This document shows, piece after piece, positions 17,403-25,075 of a stretch of 64,000 bases of DNA. The notes under the pieces are model-generated. The model was not told where the DNA came from and searched no databases. It saw only the letters and a list, made by a program, of their open reading frames with translations. A program made the position numbers and the translations under genes. The stretch spans positions 1 to 64,000 of the forward strand of contig NZ_CP142674.1 in assembly GCF_036365825.1 (NCBI RefSeq), written 5' to 3'. This DNA comes from Qipengyuania sp. HL-TH1. GTDB lineage: Bacteria; Pseudomonadota; Alphaproteobacteria; Sphingomonadales; Sphingomonadaceae. Numbering within the stretch: position 1 is the stretch's first letter; every line of letters starts with the position of its first letter.

Positions 17403-18341
17403 ATGAAACGCTCCCCCAAGCGCGACGTCGCGCAGGACATCACGAACCTCATCATCAGAAAGATCGAGGAGGGCACGCTGCCCTGGCGGCGCCCATGGAA
17501 GAAGACAGGCGCCGGCGGTGCGCCGCTGCGCGCCAACGGCGTGCCATACACCGGCATCAACCGCCTGTACCTGTGGGCCGTTGCGGACGCGATGGGATAT
17601 CAATCGCGCTATTGGATGACATATCGGCAAGCTCAGGAGCTCGGCGGGCAGGTTCGCCGCGGCGAGAGCGCCGAACCGAGCATCTATTTCAACACGACCA
17701 AGAAAACCGAGGTCGATCGCTCCACCGGCGAGGAATCCTCGCGCACGATCCGCTTCATGCGCGCCTATTCAGTGTTCAACGTCTCGCAAATCGACGGGTT
17801 GCCGGTCCATTTCTACCCCGACCCCGTACCCGAAGCGCCGCCGACCCCGTCGCAGAAGGCGGCGGCGATCGCGGCGTTCTTCGCGCCCATTCCGAGCGAG
17901 GTTCGCTATGGCGGTGACCGGGCGTTCTATTCTCCGGGCGGCGACTTCATTCAGATGCCGCACCGCCACAGCTTCGTGAACGAGGACGGCCTCGCCGCAA
18001 CCCTCGCTCACGAAACCGGACACTGGACGGGACATCCCAACAGGCTCGCGCGCACGTTCGGTAAGCGCTTCGGCGACAAGGGCTATGCGTTCGAGGAACT
18101 CGTAGCCGAGCAGATCTCGGCACGGATCTGCTACGAACTCGGGCTTCCGGCCGATCTCCACGAAAGTCACGCCAGCTATATCGGCCATTGGCTCGACATC
18201 CTGAAGTCGGACAAGAGCGCGATCATCACCGCCGCCGCGAAGGCCGACCAGGCCTTCTCCTTTCTTGCCGAATTCTCAGGCTACGACAGCGAAGCAGAGG
18301 AGGCGGGCCATGAGGCGGCTGCACTTCAGGCTTACGCTTGA
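17403..18341 (+). CDS. ardC: ArdC-family antirestriction protein
   Basis: This 312-aa protein has the ArdC layout: an N-terminal single-stranded DNA-binding domain (DITNLIIRKIEEGTLPWRRPW, about residues 11-130) and a C-terminal zincin-like metallopeptidase domain with HETGHWTGH (~203-211) and a downstream Glu (FEELVAEQISA). ArdC proteins protect incoming plasmid DNA from restriction during conjugation. The gene follows a terminator and so probably has its own promoter. Its 3' end overlaps the next small gene by 32 bp. The position in a block reading toward oriT fits early expression in the recipient. Confidence 0.9.
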   Translation: MKRSPKRDVAQDITNLIIRKIEEGTLPWRRPWKKTGAGGAPLRANGVPYTGINRLYLWAVADAMGYQSRYWMTYRQAQELGGQVRRGESAEPSIYFNTTKKTEVDRSTGEESSRTIRFMRAYSVFNVSQIDGLPVHFYPDPVPEAPPTPSQKAAAIAAFFAPIPSEVRYGGDRAFYSPGGDFIQMPHRHSFVNEDGLAATLAHETGHWTGHPNRLARTFGKRFGDKGYAFEELVAEQISARICYELGLPADLHESHASYIGHWLDILKSDKSAIITAAAKADQAFSFLAEFSGYDSEAEEAGHEAAALQAYA

Positions 18342-18702
18342 GCCGGGTCTGGAAGCGGTCGTGCGCCTCGCGCAGCTCCACCAGTACGCGACCGACCTCG
18401 TCGATGGCGAGCGGGTTCTCATCGGACCAGCACTCAGGGAGAGAATGGTACTCAACTTCCCGGCCAGGGAACCCGGTGACGTCCTAGACAGCCTGCTTGG
18501 CAATGGACCTGTAGGGTGGACCGTTTCCGGACAGGAACAGGGCGGGTCCCTGGTCGTGATCTCGACCGAGGGTCCGGGGGTCTCGTTCTCCGCGATTGGA
18601 CGAATCCTCGAACAGGTCGCTCCAGAGGCATTTCTGAAGCCGATCGTCTACGAGCCCATACCGGGGAGCTCCCTGACGGCGCATTCCAAAGCGCTGCATT
18701 GA
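18310..18702 (+). CDS. Conserved hypothetical protein
   Basis: This ~130-aa soluble protein is not recognised. I chose ATG 18310, preceded by an AGGAGG-type ribosome site at about 18297, rather than the open frame from 18265. It overlaps the ardC 3' end by 32 bp, so it is probably co-translated with it. No signal peptide, membrane segment or known motif is visible. The stop codon runs straight into a G-rich tract. Confidence 0.6.
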   Translation: MRRLHFRLTLEPGLEAVVRLAQLHQYATDLVDGERVLIGPALRERMVLNFPAREPGDVLDSLLGNGPVGWTVSGQEQGGSLVVISTEGPGVSFSAIGRILEQVAPEAFLKPIVYEPIPGSSLTAHSKALH

Positions 18703-18718
18703 GGGGAGGGGGAGGGGG
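18703..18718 (+). repeat. G-rich element, copy 4
   Basis: GGGGAGGGGGAGGGGG begins immediately after a stop codon and lies 30 bp before the next start. Confidence 0.65.
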
Positions 18719-18748
18719 CCATTGCATCTGCAATGGAAGGGAAATCCC

Positions 18749-19390
18749 ATGACCTGCGACATCGACTACCGCTATCGCCGCGCGCTCGACCCCGATGGGT
18801 TGACCACATACGAGACTGCGGTTCGCGCGCTGAACGAGGCGATAGACGACGCCCGCCTCGCAGGCCTCCCGGCGGCGGACTGCCCCGCCGTGCTTCTGCT
18901 CACCCGGCACCTCTCGCGAATTGCCGACGGGGAGCAGACAGGTCGGCGCCACGAGGATGCCGAGCTGCGGCAGCGATGCATCGACCGGCTCAGCGATCTC
19001 AAGCATTCGCCCGCGATCGTGGCGCTGGTGCGCCGAGGTCTCGACTATCGGCAGGAGGAGCTCCGGCACTACCGGCGCGAAGGCTCCCGTACCCTGCGCA
19101 TGATCGCATTCGAGCTGGGAATTGCCCACAGCGACTATCGGCTCGGATACACGACGCCGCAAGAATCTCTCGCCGGAGACCACACGCTGGAATCGAAGGG
19201 CCTGTTCGTCCGGATCTCGCCCGAACGCTTCGGGGAGCCGGGCGTCGCCTGGCGTAATCCGCACTGGAAACCACCTGGCGCGACGCTGCGCAAGGCACCC
19301 ATCACAGTGCTGCGCGACATACCCGGCCTCGCCAAGCGGATCGCCCGAGAACTCAAGCTTCCCGCGCCGGCACAGGCCGGACTCATCTGA
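18749..19390 (+). CDS. Conserved hypothetical protein
   Basis: This 213-aa protein, rich in Arg and Glu, is not recognised. It is mostly helical by composition and has no membrane segment. I chose ATG 18749 (TCDIDYRYRRALD) because GGAAGGGAA lies upstream; the frame is open nine codons further. It is followed 11 bp later by the DUF6927-like gene and belongs to the plus-strand run that starts at ardC. Confidence 0.6.
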   Translation: MTCDIDYRYRRALDPDGLTTYETAVRALNEAIDDARLAGLPAADCPAVLLLTRHLSRIADGEQTGRRHEDAELRQRCIDRLSDLKHSPAIVALVRRGLDYRQEELRHYRREGSRTLRMIAFELGIAHSDYRLGYTTPQESLAGDHTLESKGLFVRISPERFGEPGVAWRNPHWKPPGATLRKAPITVLRDIPGLAKRIARELKLPAPAQAGLI

Positions 19391-19401
19391 AGGAACACGA
19401 C

Positions 19402-20022
19402 ATGGGATGGCTTACGATGACACGCATGGCCATGGGTGGGCACGAGACCCCCAAGGCCTATCTCGACGCCCAGCTCACCTACGAGCGCAAAGCTGAAGGC
19501 GATACGCCCTTCCAGGGACTTCGCGTGCTCAAGAGCGTCTATTCGGGAAGCACCTACTATGCCGCGGCCGAACGCTACGACGAGAACGGCAAGCGGATCT
19601 ACGTGACCGCGATCATCTGTCTGGTCCGCTGGAATCCGCGCGCCAGCGATGGCCACATCTTCGGCTATAAGGACATGGACGAGGACATGGGTCCCTGCGA
19701 AGCGAGCTGCCCGCGGAGCGTCCTCGCGCTCTTGACGACGACCTCGCATCCCTTCGCGCTCGATTGGCGCAGGCGCTGCTACCGGATGCTGGCGCTCAGG
19801 GAACGGCGCATCGCCGATGGCGATCTCATCCGCTTCCCCGAGCCCATGAAATTCACAGACGGCAGCGAGCACCGCGAATTCCGGATTCGGAGGGATGGAC
19901 AGAAAACCGTCCTGACCCTTGCCGACGGACGCGGTCGCTTCAAGATTTCCCGCCTTCTCGAACGGCGGTTCGAGATCGTCCGCGAACCGAAGGTCGCGAA
20001 GACCTTCTTCCCCGCCGCCTGA
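19402..20022 (+). CDS. DUF6927-like conserved protein
   Basis: This 206-aa protein begins MGWLTMTRMAMGGHETPKAYLD and contains YYAAAERY and a GPCEASCPRSVLALL stretch, features I associate with DUF6927 proteins of alphaproteobacterial mobile elements. Function is unknown. AAGGAA lies a few bases before the ATG. It sits between two unrecognised small genes in one transcriptional direction. Family assignment is from memory and moderate. Confidence 0.6.
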   Translation: MGWLTMTRMAMGGHETPKAYLDAQLTYERKAEGDTPFQGLRVLKSVYSGSTYYAAAERYDENGKRIYVTAIICLVRWNPRASDGHIFGYKDMDEDMGPCEASCPRSVLALLTTTSHPFALDWRRRCYRMLALRERRIADGDLIRFPEPMKFTDGSEHREFRIRRDGQKTVLTLADGRGRFKISRLLERRFEIVREPKVAKTFFPAA

Positions 20023-20038
20023 AACGGAAGTCTCCGAA

Positions 20039-20239
20039 ATGGAACAAGATCGCCTCGATCCCCGGCGCCATCGACTGTGCGGCCGAAGCAACGCCGAGAG
20101 GCTGGCGCTCCGGCTATCGGAAGCTACCGGGGAAGATCACGCCGTCATGCGCACCGATTGTCCGCTGCAGCCCCTGCGCGTCACACCCTCGCGTGGCCAT
20201 GACCCGGCAACTTTCGAATTGCAGGTGATACTGCTCTGA
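20039..20239 (+). CDS. Small hypothetical protein
   Basis: A 66-aa reading frame starts at an ATG with CGGAAG upstream and ends one base before the stop of the convergent gene. It contains NAERLALRLSEATGEDH, which looks like a genuine helix. No family is recognised; coding status is plausible rather than certain. Confidence 0.45.
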   Translation: MEQDRLDPRRHRLCGRSNAERLALRLSEATGEDHAVMRTDCPLQPLRVTPSRGHDPATFELQVILL

Positions 20240-20737
20240 CTACTCGCCGATCTCGCCGCCCAGGGCGGGATCGAGAAACCAGGAAGCTCCCTGCTCGAAA
20301 TCGCCTTCGCGCGGCGGAACTGGCCCGTCGGGTTCGGCCGACACGTAGGGGTTGATCTGTACCGAGGGCAAGGTGCCCGAGCGGAACAAGGAAGCGGAGA
20401 TCTCGCAACGCGCCTTCAGGAGGTCGATCAGCCATTCGAGATCGTCCAGCATCTGCAGCACGCCGCGCCCGGCAAGCGTGTAATAGAGGCAGCGCTGATA
20501 ATCATCGCATTCGCAGGAAAGGACCTGGGTGAGCTTCCGCTTCGCTCCGCGCTGACCTTCATGCACCGCCTCGAGCGTTTCGAAGAGCTCACGAGCCGAA
20601 TGGTACGCGTCGAAAGCCTCGACGCCGATCGAGGCGTTCGCCAGCGACCGCCGTGTGGCGCGATTGAGCTCGTCGAGCGATGCATCGCGCAGCGCGATAT
20701 CCAGATCGAACCGACCAACCGCGAATGCCTTGTTCAT
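20240..20737 (-). CDS. Conserved hypothetical protein
   Basis: This 165-aa protein is one of the few minus-strand genes in the 8-36 kb block. It is helical, with LDELNRATRRSLANAS and MLDDLEWLIDLLKARCE segments, and has no membrane span. The ATG at 20737 has a strong GAGGAG upstream. It is divergent from the 20803 gene with about 65 bp between starts, so the two may share a regulatory region. Function is unknown. Confidence 0.6.
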   Translation of the reverse strand: MNKAFAVGRFDLDIALRDASLDELNRATRRSLANASIGVEAFDAYHSARELFETLEAVHEGQRGAKRKLTQVLSCECDDYQRCLYYTLAGRGVLQMLDDLEWLIDLLKARCEISASLFRSGTLPSVQINPYVSAEPDGPVPPREGDFEQGASWFLDPALGGEIGE

Positions 20738-20802
20738 CACGCAAAACTCCTCTAAGCGATGAACATAGAGTGAACAAAGAGGCCCGTCAACCGGTTTAGA
20801 TC

Positions 20803-22089
20803 ATGTGGCTCATACCCAAGGACACCAGCGGCCTGACGGGTCGCGTCGCGATCAGCGACGGTCTCAAGGACGCGCTGATACGCTGGTATACAGGGAAGGG
20901 CGACGATGCGGACCACAGAGCGTCCGTATCTCTCGTCGTCACCTCGCGCGAGAACGGCAAGTGGCTCGCGTGCGACTGCCTGGCGCAGGACCGTTCGCCA
21001 CCCATCATGAGCCCAGCATATCTCAGTTTCCAGGAAACCTATTATCTGCGCCGCCTGACGGCTCGCCCGGGGCACAATCCCAAATGCCCGTTCTACATGC
21101 CGCAGGCACCGCAGCGTATCCGCGAAACCGGCAGCGACGCTCTCTACGAGATTGAACAGCCCAAAGGCCTGTTCATCGCTCACCAGAAAGCGCCAGAAAA
21201 ACTTGCCCAAAAGCCCGATGCAAGCGAGCCCGACGACAGGTCTCGCGGCGTCGCCATTCCGCGGCTCGGCAAACTGCTCTGGCTGCTGCTTGAGCGTGCG
21301 CGCTCAAACGTCCTGCGCGAGCTCCCGCCAGAGGGTCCACGCGACGGCTCCATAAGCGCCGAGATGCGGCGCCTGCGCGAGGTCGCCGGACAGTTCAACA
21401 TCGCTCCCGGCGTCCGGCTCATGAACCATTTCTACACGACGGCCATCGAATACGAAAAGCACGTCGTCCACGCCCGCCTGCGCGAAGCGGAGAAGGACTG
21501 GCCCGAGGAATTCGCGCCGCAAGCGTTTCTCCTTCTCGAAGCCAACCAAGTGACCAGCAGCGAGATCGTGACCGGCCTCGGCACCGTGGAGATCCGCAAC
21601 CGCATCCAGCATACAGGCATCATCCGCGCCGAGGTCCAGCCACCCTTCCTCGTCCTCGCTGTCGTCGGCGAACACAGCAAGCGTGAAGGCTACCGCGCCT
21701 TGCGGGCCTATGCACAGCCTGTCTTCACCGGCAACCAGTTCGTCCCGACGGAGCGCGACCACGACCGGGACGTTCTCCGGGGACTCCAGAAAGCGCAATA
21801 CACCCTCCGACGTGACGGCATCCGCATGGCGGTGAAAAAGATCTTGTTCGACATCGAAACCGAACACGGATCGGCGAGGCCCGATTTCCTCGTTGCAGTG
21901 AAGCATCAGGCATCGGGGCGACAGATCACCTTCGCCCTGCAGGTTCTCCAGTCCGCCGACAGCGGATATCTGGAACTTCGCGGGATTGAGCACGACCGGC
22001 TCCTCGAAATCGGCCCGGTCGTCGCACTGCCGCTGAGCGACATAACAGCGGACGTCATCGCCGATCACGCGAGACAAATCATAAGCTGA
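20803..22089 (+). CDS. Hypothetical protein with Cys pairs, possible nuclease-like C-terminus
   Basis: This 428-aa protein is not assigned. The N-terminal half has scattered Cys/His (CDCLAQD, then CPFYM) that could bind zinc. The C-terminal ~90 residues (RPDFLVAVKHQASG, then ITFALQVLQ) recall the strand arrangement of PD-(D/E)XK-like folds but lack a clear E-x-K, so nuclease activity is not claimed. There is no membrane segment. It ends straight into a G-rich tract that precedes the DUF7007 gene. Confidence 0.6.
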   Translation: MWLIPKDTSGLTGRVAISDGLKDALIRWYTGKGDDADHRASVSLVVTSRENGKWLACDCLAQDRSPPIMSPAYLSFQETYYLRRLTARPGHNPKCPFYMPQAPQRIRETGSDALYEIEQPKGLFIAHQKAPEKLAQKPDASEPDDRSRGVAIPRLGKLLWLLLERARSNVLRELPPEGPRDGSISAEMRRLREVAGQFNIAPGVRLMNHFYTTAIEYEKHVVHARLREAEKDWPEEFAPQAFLLLEANQVTSSEIVTGLGTVEIRNRIQHTGIIRAEVQPPFLVLAVVGEHSKREGYRALRAYAQPVFTGNQFVPTERDHDRDVLRGLQKAQYTLRRDGIRMAVKKILFDIETEHGSARPDFLVAVKHQASGRQITFALQVLQSADSGYLELRGIEHDRLLEIGPVVALPLSDITADVIADHARQIIS

Positions 22090-22108
22090 GAGGGGGAGGG
22101 GGAGGGGA
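22090..22108 (+). repeat. G-rich element, copy 5
   Basis: Three G runs (5, 5 and 4) separated by single A follow the stop of the preceding gene. The next gene has a separate perfect AAGGAGG ribosome site. Confidence 0.65.
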
Positions 22109-22136
22109 TTAAGCGAACCAAAAGGAGGTTTCGCTC

Positions 22137-22772
22137 ATGTCCCTGTTTGCATCCACGCCCCGCCCGGAAACCTCGCCTTGGGGACCGGTCCAGCAGGCCG
22201 ATCAGCTGGCTCCCGGCATCTGGTCTGTAATGACCGCCAGCCACGGCGGGCTCCTCCTCTCTGACGCCCGGCAGACCGCAATGCCCGATGCCCTGCGGCT
22301 CGACGCTCCCGTATACGAAGAAGACGCGAACTGGGCCCTAGTCTACCTCGCCTTCGAGCGGGAGCTTGCAGTGCAGAAAACCTGCACTGCAGATTTCCTG
22401 CAACTCGTCCGCGACACGGCCCGGTGCTGGCACCCCGATCGTTACGCCGCACATACCGGAGAAACCGTCCCACCGAACGAGTCCCACGTCCTGCGCACGC
22501 GCGCCGCCTACGAAGCCGCGATAGGCGAATACTGTACGACGAGTGCCTGGGGAGACTGGGCCGAATGGGTTCCGGAAGGAAAGGTCGGCGTGATCGCACG
22601 CCGGCTCGTGTCGGTAAATCATCTCGGGCGTCCGACCTACGGCGACGACGAAGTCTGCGCGCTGGTCGACAAGCAGGCCTATTCTCAACGCGGCGAAGTC
22701 ACTGTGCTGGCTTCGGTTCCCCATGAGATCATCGATCCCCCGGCAGAGCTTCGGCCGAAGAGGCTGACATGA
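22137..22772 (+). CDS. DUF7007-like protein
   Basis: This 211-aa protein begins with SPWGPVQQADQLAPGIWSV and TASHGGLLLS, the pattern of DUF7007 proteins found on alphaproteobacterial plasmids. Biochemical role is unknown. It has a strong AAGGAGG before the ATG and overlaps the PP-loop gene by 4 bp, so it is translated as the first gene of a coupled operon running to about 29.8 kb. Confidence 0.7.
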   Translation: MSLFASTPRPETSPWGPVQQADQLAPGIWSVMTASHGGLLLSDARQTAMPDALRLDAPVYEEDANWALVYLAFERELAVQKTCTADFLQLVRDTARCWHPDRYAAHTGETVPPNESHVLRTRAAYEAAIGEYCTTSAWGDWAEWVPEGKVGVIARRLVSVNHLGRPTYGDDEVCALVDKQAYSQRGEVTVLASVPHEIIDPPAELRPKRLT

Positions 22773-23860
22773 ACTCGCAGGGAATGGCCGTCGCGAGCGA
22801 CGACACAATCGCATCCGCGCTGCGCTCCGGCGCGCACGTCGTCTACAGCCTCTCGGGCGGAAAGGATTCGAGCGCGGCCGCCTTCGCCGTCGAAGCGCAT
22901 CTCGACCGGATCGGACACCCGCGTGATCGCCGTCACGCCATTCATGCCGATCTCGGGCTGATCGAATGGCCATCCACTCCAGGCTTCGTCGAGACGATCG
23001 CAGCCATGCTCGGAGTCGACCTCTCCATTGTCAGGCGCAAGGCCGGAGGTCTGATCCAACGATGGGAGCAACGCTGGCAGAGTTCGCTTCGCCGCTACGA
23101 AAACCTGGAGACCTACCAGCTCGTCTCACCCTTCTCCTCTGCCAAGCTCCGCTTCTGCACAGGCGAGGCCAAGGTTCAGCCGATCGGCGCCGAGCTCAGG
23201 AAACGCTTCGCAGGCGAAACCATCATTTCGATCGTCGGAATCCGGCGCGAGGAAAGTCCCGCCAGGGCCAAAGCGCCGATCAGCAAGCCCGACCTTCGCT
23301 TCGCCCCCGTCGGCAACAGGGCCGGAACAACCATGTTGACTTGGCATCCGATCGTCGAATGGTCCGCACGCGACGTCTTCGCCTATCACGCTATGCGCGC
23401 CATTCCGCTTCACGAGGCCTATGGCCGCGGCGCGGACCGGCTCAGCTGCAGCTATTGCGTGCTCGCCGGACTGAACAACCTCGCGGTCTCCTCCACCTGC
23501 GAAGGAAACCACCCCGCCTATCGCGCGATCGTCGGGATCGAAGCCCGTTCCGGCTTCTCCTTCCAACCTGGACGCTGGCTCGCAGACGTCAGTCCGCACC
23601 TGCTCGGCCCACAGCTGTCCACAGACGTAGCGAACGCCAAGCGAATGGGCGATCGAAGGCGCGATTTAGAGACTGGATTGCCGCCCGACCTGCGGTTCAC
23701 AAAGGGCTGGCCGCCCCGGGTTCCCGATCTCGAGGAAGCCAGAACGATTCATCGCGTCCGAAGCGAGCTGACCTCGACCCACGGCCTCACAGACCACTGG
23801 CCGGGACCGGCGATGATCCGCGAGCGCTTCGCCGAACTCCATGCCGCCAAGGCGGCCTGA
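22769..23860 (+). CDS. PAPS-reductase-like PP-loop ATP pyrophosphatase (first copy)
   Basis: This 363-aa protein has the PP-loop SGGKDSS at about 29-35, the signature of enzymes that adenylate a substrate using ATP. Later motifs are VGIRREESPAR near 153 and a Cys-containing segment LSCSYCVLAGLNN near 228, which may bind metal or carry sulfur. Such proteins include PAPS reductase and DndC of DNA phosphorothioation, but dndA, dndD and dndE are absent. It overlaps the DUF7007 gene by 4 bp and precedes a HerA-type ATPase by 21 bp. The substrate is unknown; nucleic acid modification is a hypothesis. Confidence 0.75.
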   Translation: MNSQGMAVASDDTIASALRSGAHVVYSLSGGKDSSAAAFAVEAHLDRIGHPRDRRHAIHADLGLIEWPSTPGFVETIAAMLGVDLSIVRRKAGGLIQRWEQRWQSSLRRYENLETYQLVSPFSSAKLRFCTGEAKVQPIGAELRKRFAGETIISIVGIRREESPARAKAPISKPDLRFAPVGNRAGTTMLTWHPIVEWSARDVFAYHAMRAIPLHEAYGRGADRLSCSYCVLAGLNNLAVSSTCEGNHPAYRAIVGIEARSGFSFQPGRWLADVSPHLLGPQLSTDVANAKRMGDRRRDLETGLPPDLRFTKGWPPRVPDLEEARTIHRVRSELTSTHGLTDHWPGPAMIRERFAELHAAKAA

Positions 23861-23881
23861 TACGACATCATGGAGACAATC

Positions 23882-25075
23882 ATGGAAACACCTTCCCACA
23901 ACGCAAACCGCGTCCCGATTGGCCGACATTACGCGGGCACGCTCGAACTCGATCTAGACCGCCTCCTTGCGGGTCGATTGCTGATCCAGGGAACCAGCGG
24001 CGCCGGAAAGAGCGCGACCCTGAGGCGGATTATCGAAGAAGCTTTCGAGTTCATGACGACGGTCATCGTCGATCCGGAGGCCGAGTTCGGGAACCTCGCT
24101 GCGCATATCGGCGCGACCACGATCAAGGGAACCGAGATCACCGCAGAAGGTCTCGGCGCCGCGGCGCTGCGCGCGCGCGAACATCGCATTCCGCTTCACA
24201 TCGATCTGTCCGACCTCGATCCGGAGCAGCGCATCATCAAGGCCGCGGCGTTCTTCGCGGGACTGATGAGCACCCCTAGCGACCTGTGGTCGAACACAAT
24301 GCTGGTCTGCATCGACGAGGGACATCTCCTAGCGCCCCACCTTGCCGGGCGAGCGCAGGACGCCGAAACCCGCCGCCTTGGTGTCGCCACCCTAACCGAC
24401 TTGTGTTCGCGCGGGCGGAAGAGAGGTCTCGCGACCATCGTCGCGACGCAGCGGCTCGCCAAACTCAGCGCATCCGTGACCAGCGAACTCCTGAACTTCC
24501 TTGTCGGCCTGAACGTGTTCGACAGGGACGTGAAACGCGCGGCGGATTTCCTCGGCTTCTCGGCCAAGGACGCGGACAAGCTTCGCACGCTTGCGCCCGG
24601 CGAATTCTATGCGATGGGACCGGCCCTGGAGGCCAGCGCCACGCTCGCGAAGATCGATCCGACCATCACAAGGCATACCGGCGCAACACCGCAACTCGTC
24701 GGCTCGGCCGATCACAGCGCCGAGGAGGCCGAAAGCCTTCTGGCACTCGACGCGATGCGCACGTTGGCGCAACCCGAGAAGAGCAGGCTGACGCTCAAGG
24801 GGACGAGGGCTCTCGATGCCTTCCTCCTCGATCCCGCCGCGACTCTCGCGATAACCACCGTTCAGGCACTGGCGAAGATCTCTCCTAACGCGACGACCTG
24901 TACCGACCTGTCGGCCCATACGGGACGCGAGCGCGAGGACATCCACGATGCTCTCGACACGCTGTCGGCGATCGGCGCGATCGAGACCACCCACCGCGAC
25001 GACACGCGCATAGCGCGCCTCTCGGCCCGGCTGCGGCAGAAGAACGCCAATGTCGACCTTGTCGCTCTCGCATGA
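23882..25075 (+). CDS. HerA-like (DUF87) ATPase
   Basis: This ~397-aa P-loop ATPase has Walker A GTSGAGKS at ~37-44, a VDPEAEFG segment and Walker B VCIDEGHLL, followed by RGRKRGLATIVATQR, typical of HerA/FtsK-like DNA translocases. A winged-helix-like region occupies the last ~70 residues. HerA ATPases partner with nucleases in repair and in several defence systems; no NurA- or Sir2-type partner is adjacent here. I chose ATG 23882 because GGAGACAATC precedes it; another ATG is four codons upstream. It overlaps the next gene by 26 bp. Confidence 0.8.
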   Translation: METPSHNANRVPIGRHYAGTLELDLDRLLAGRLLIQGTSGAGKSATLRRIIEEAFEFMTTVIVDPEAEFGNLAAHIGATTIKGTEITAEGLGAAALRAREHRIPLHIDLSDLDPEQRIIKAAAFFAGLMSTPSDLWSNTMLVCIDEGHLLAPHLAGRAQDAETRRLGVATLTDLCSRGRKRGLATIVATQRLAKLSASVTSELLNFLVGLNVFDRDVKRAADFLGFSAKDADKLRTLAPGEFYAMGPALEASATLAKIDPTITRHTGATPQLVGSADHSAEEAESLLALDAMRTLAQPEKSRLTLKGTRALDAFLLDPAATLAITTVQALAKISPNATTCTDLSAHTGREREDIHDALDTLSAIGAIETTHRDDTRIARLSARLRQKNANVDLVALA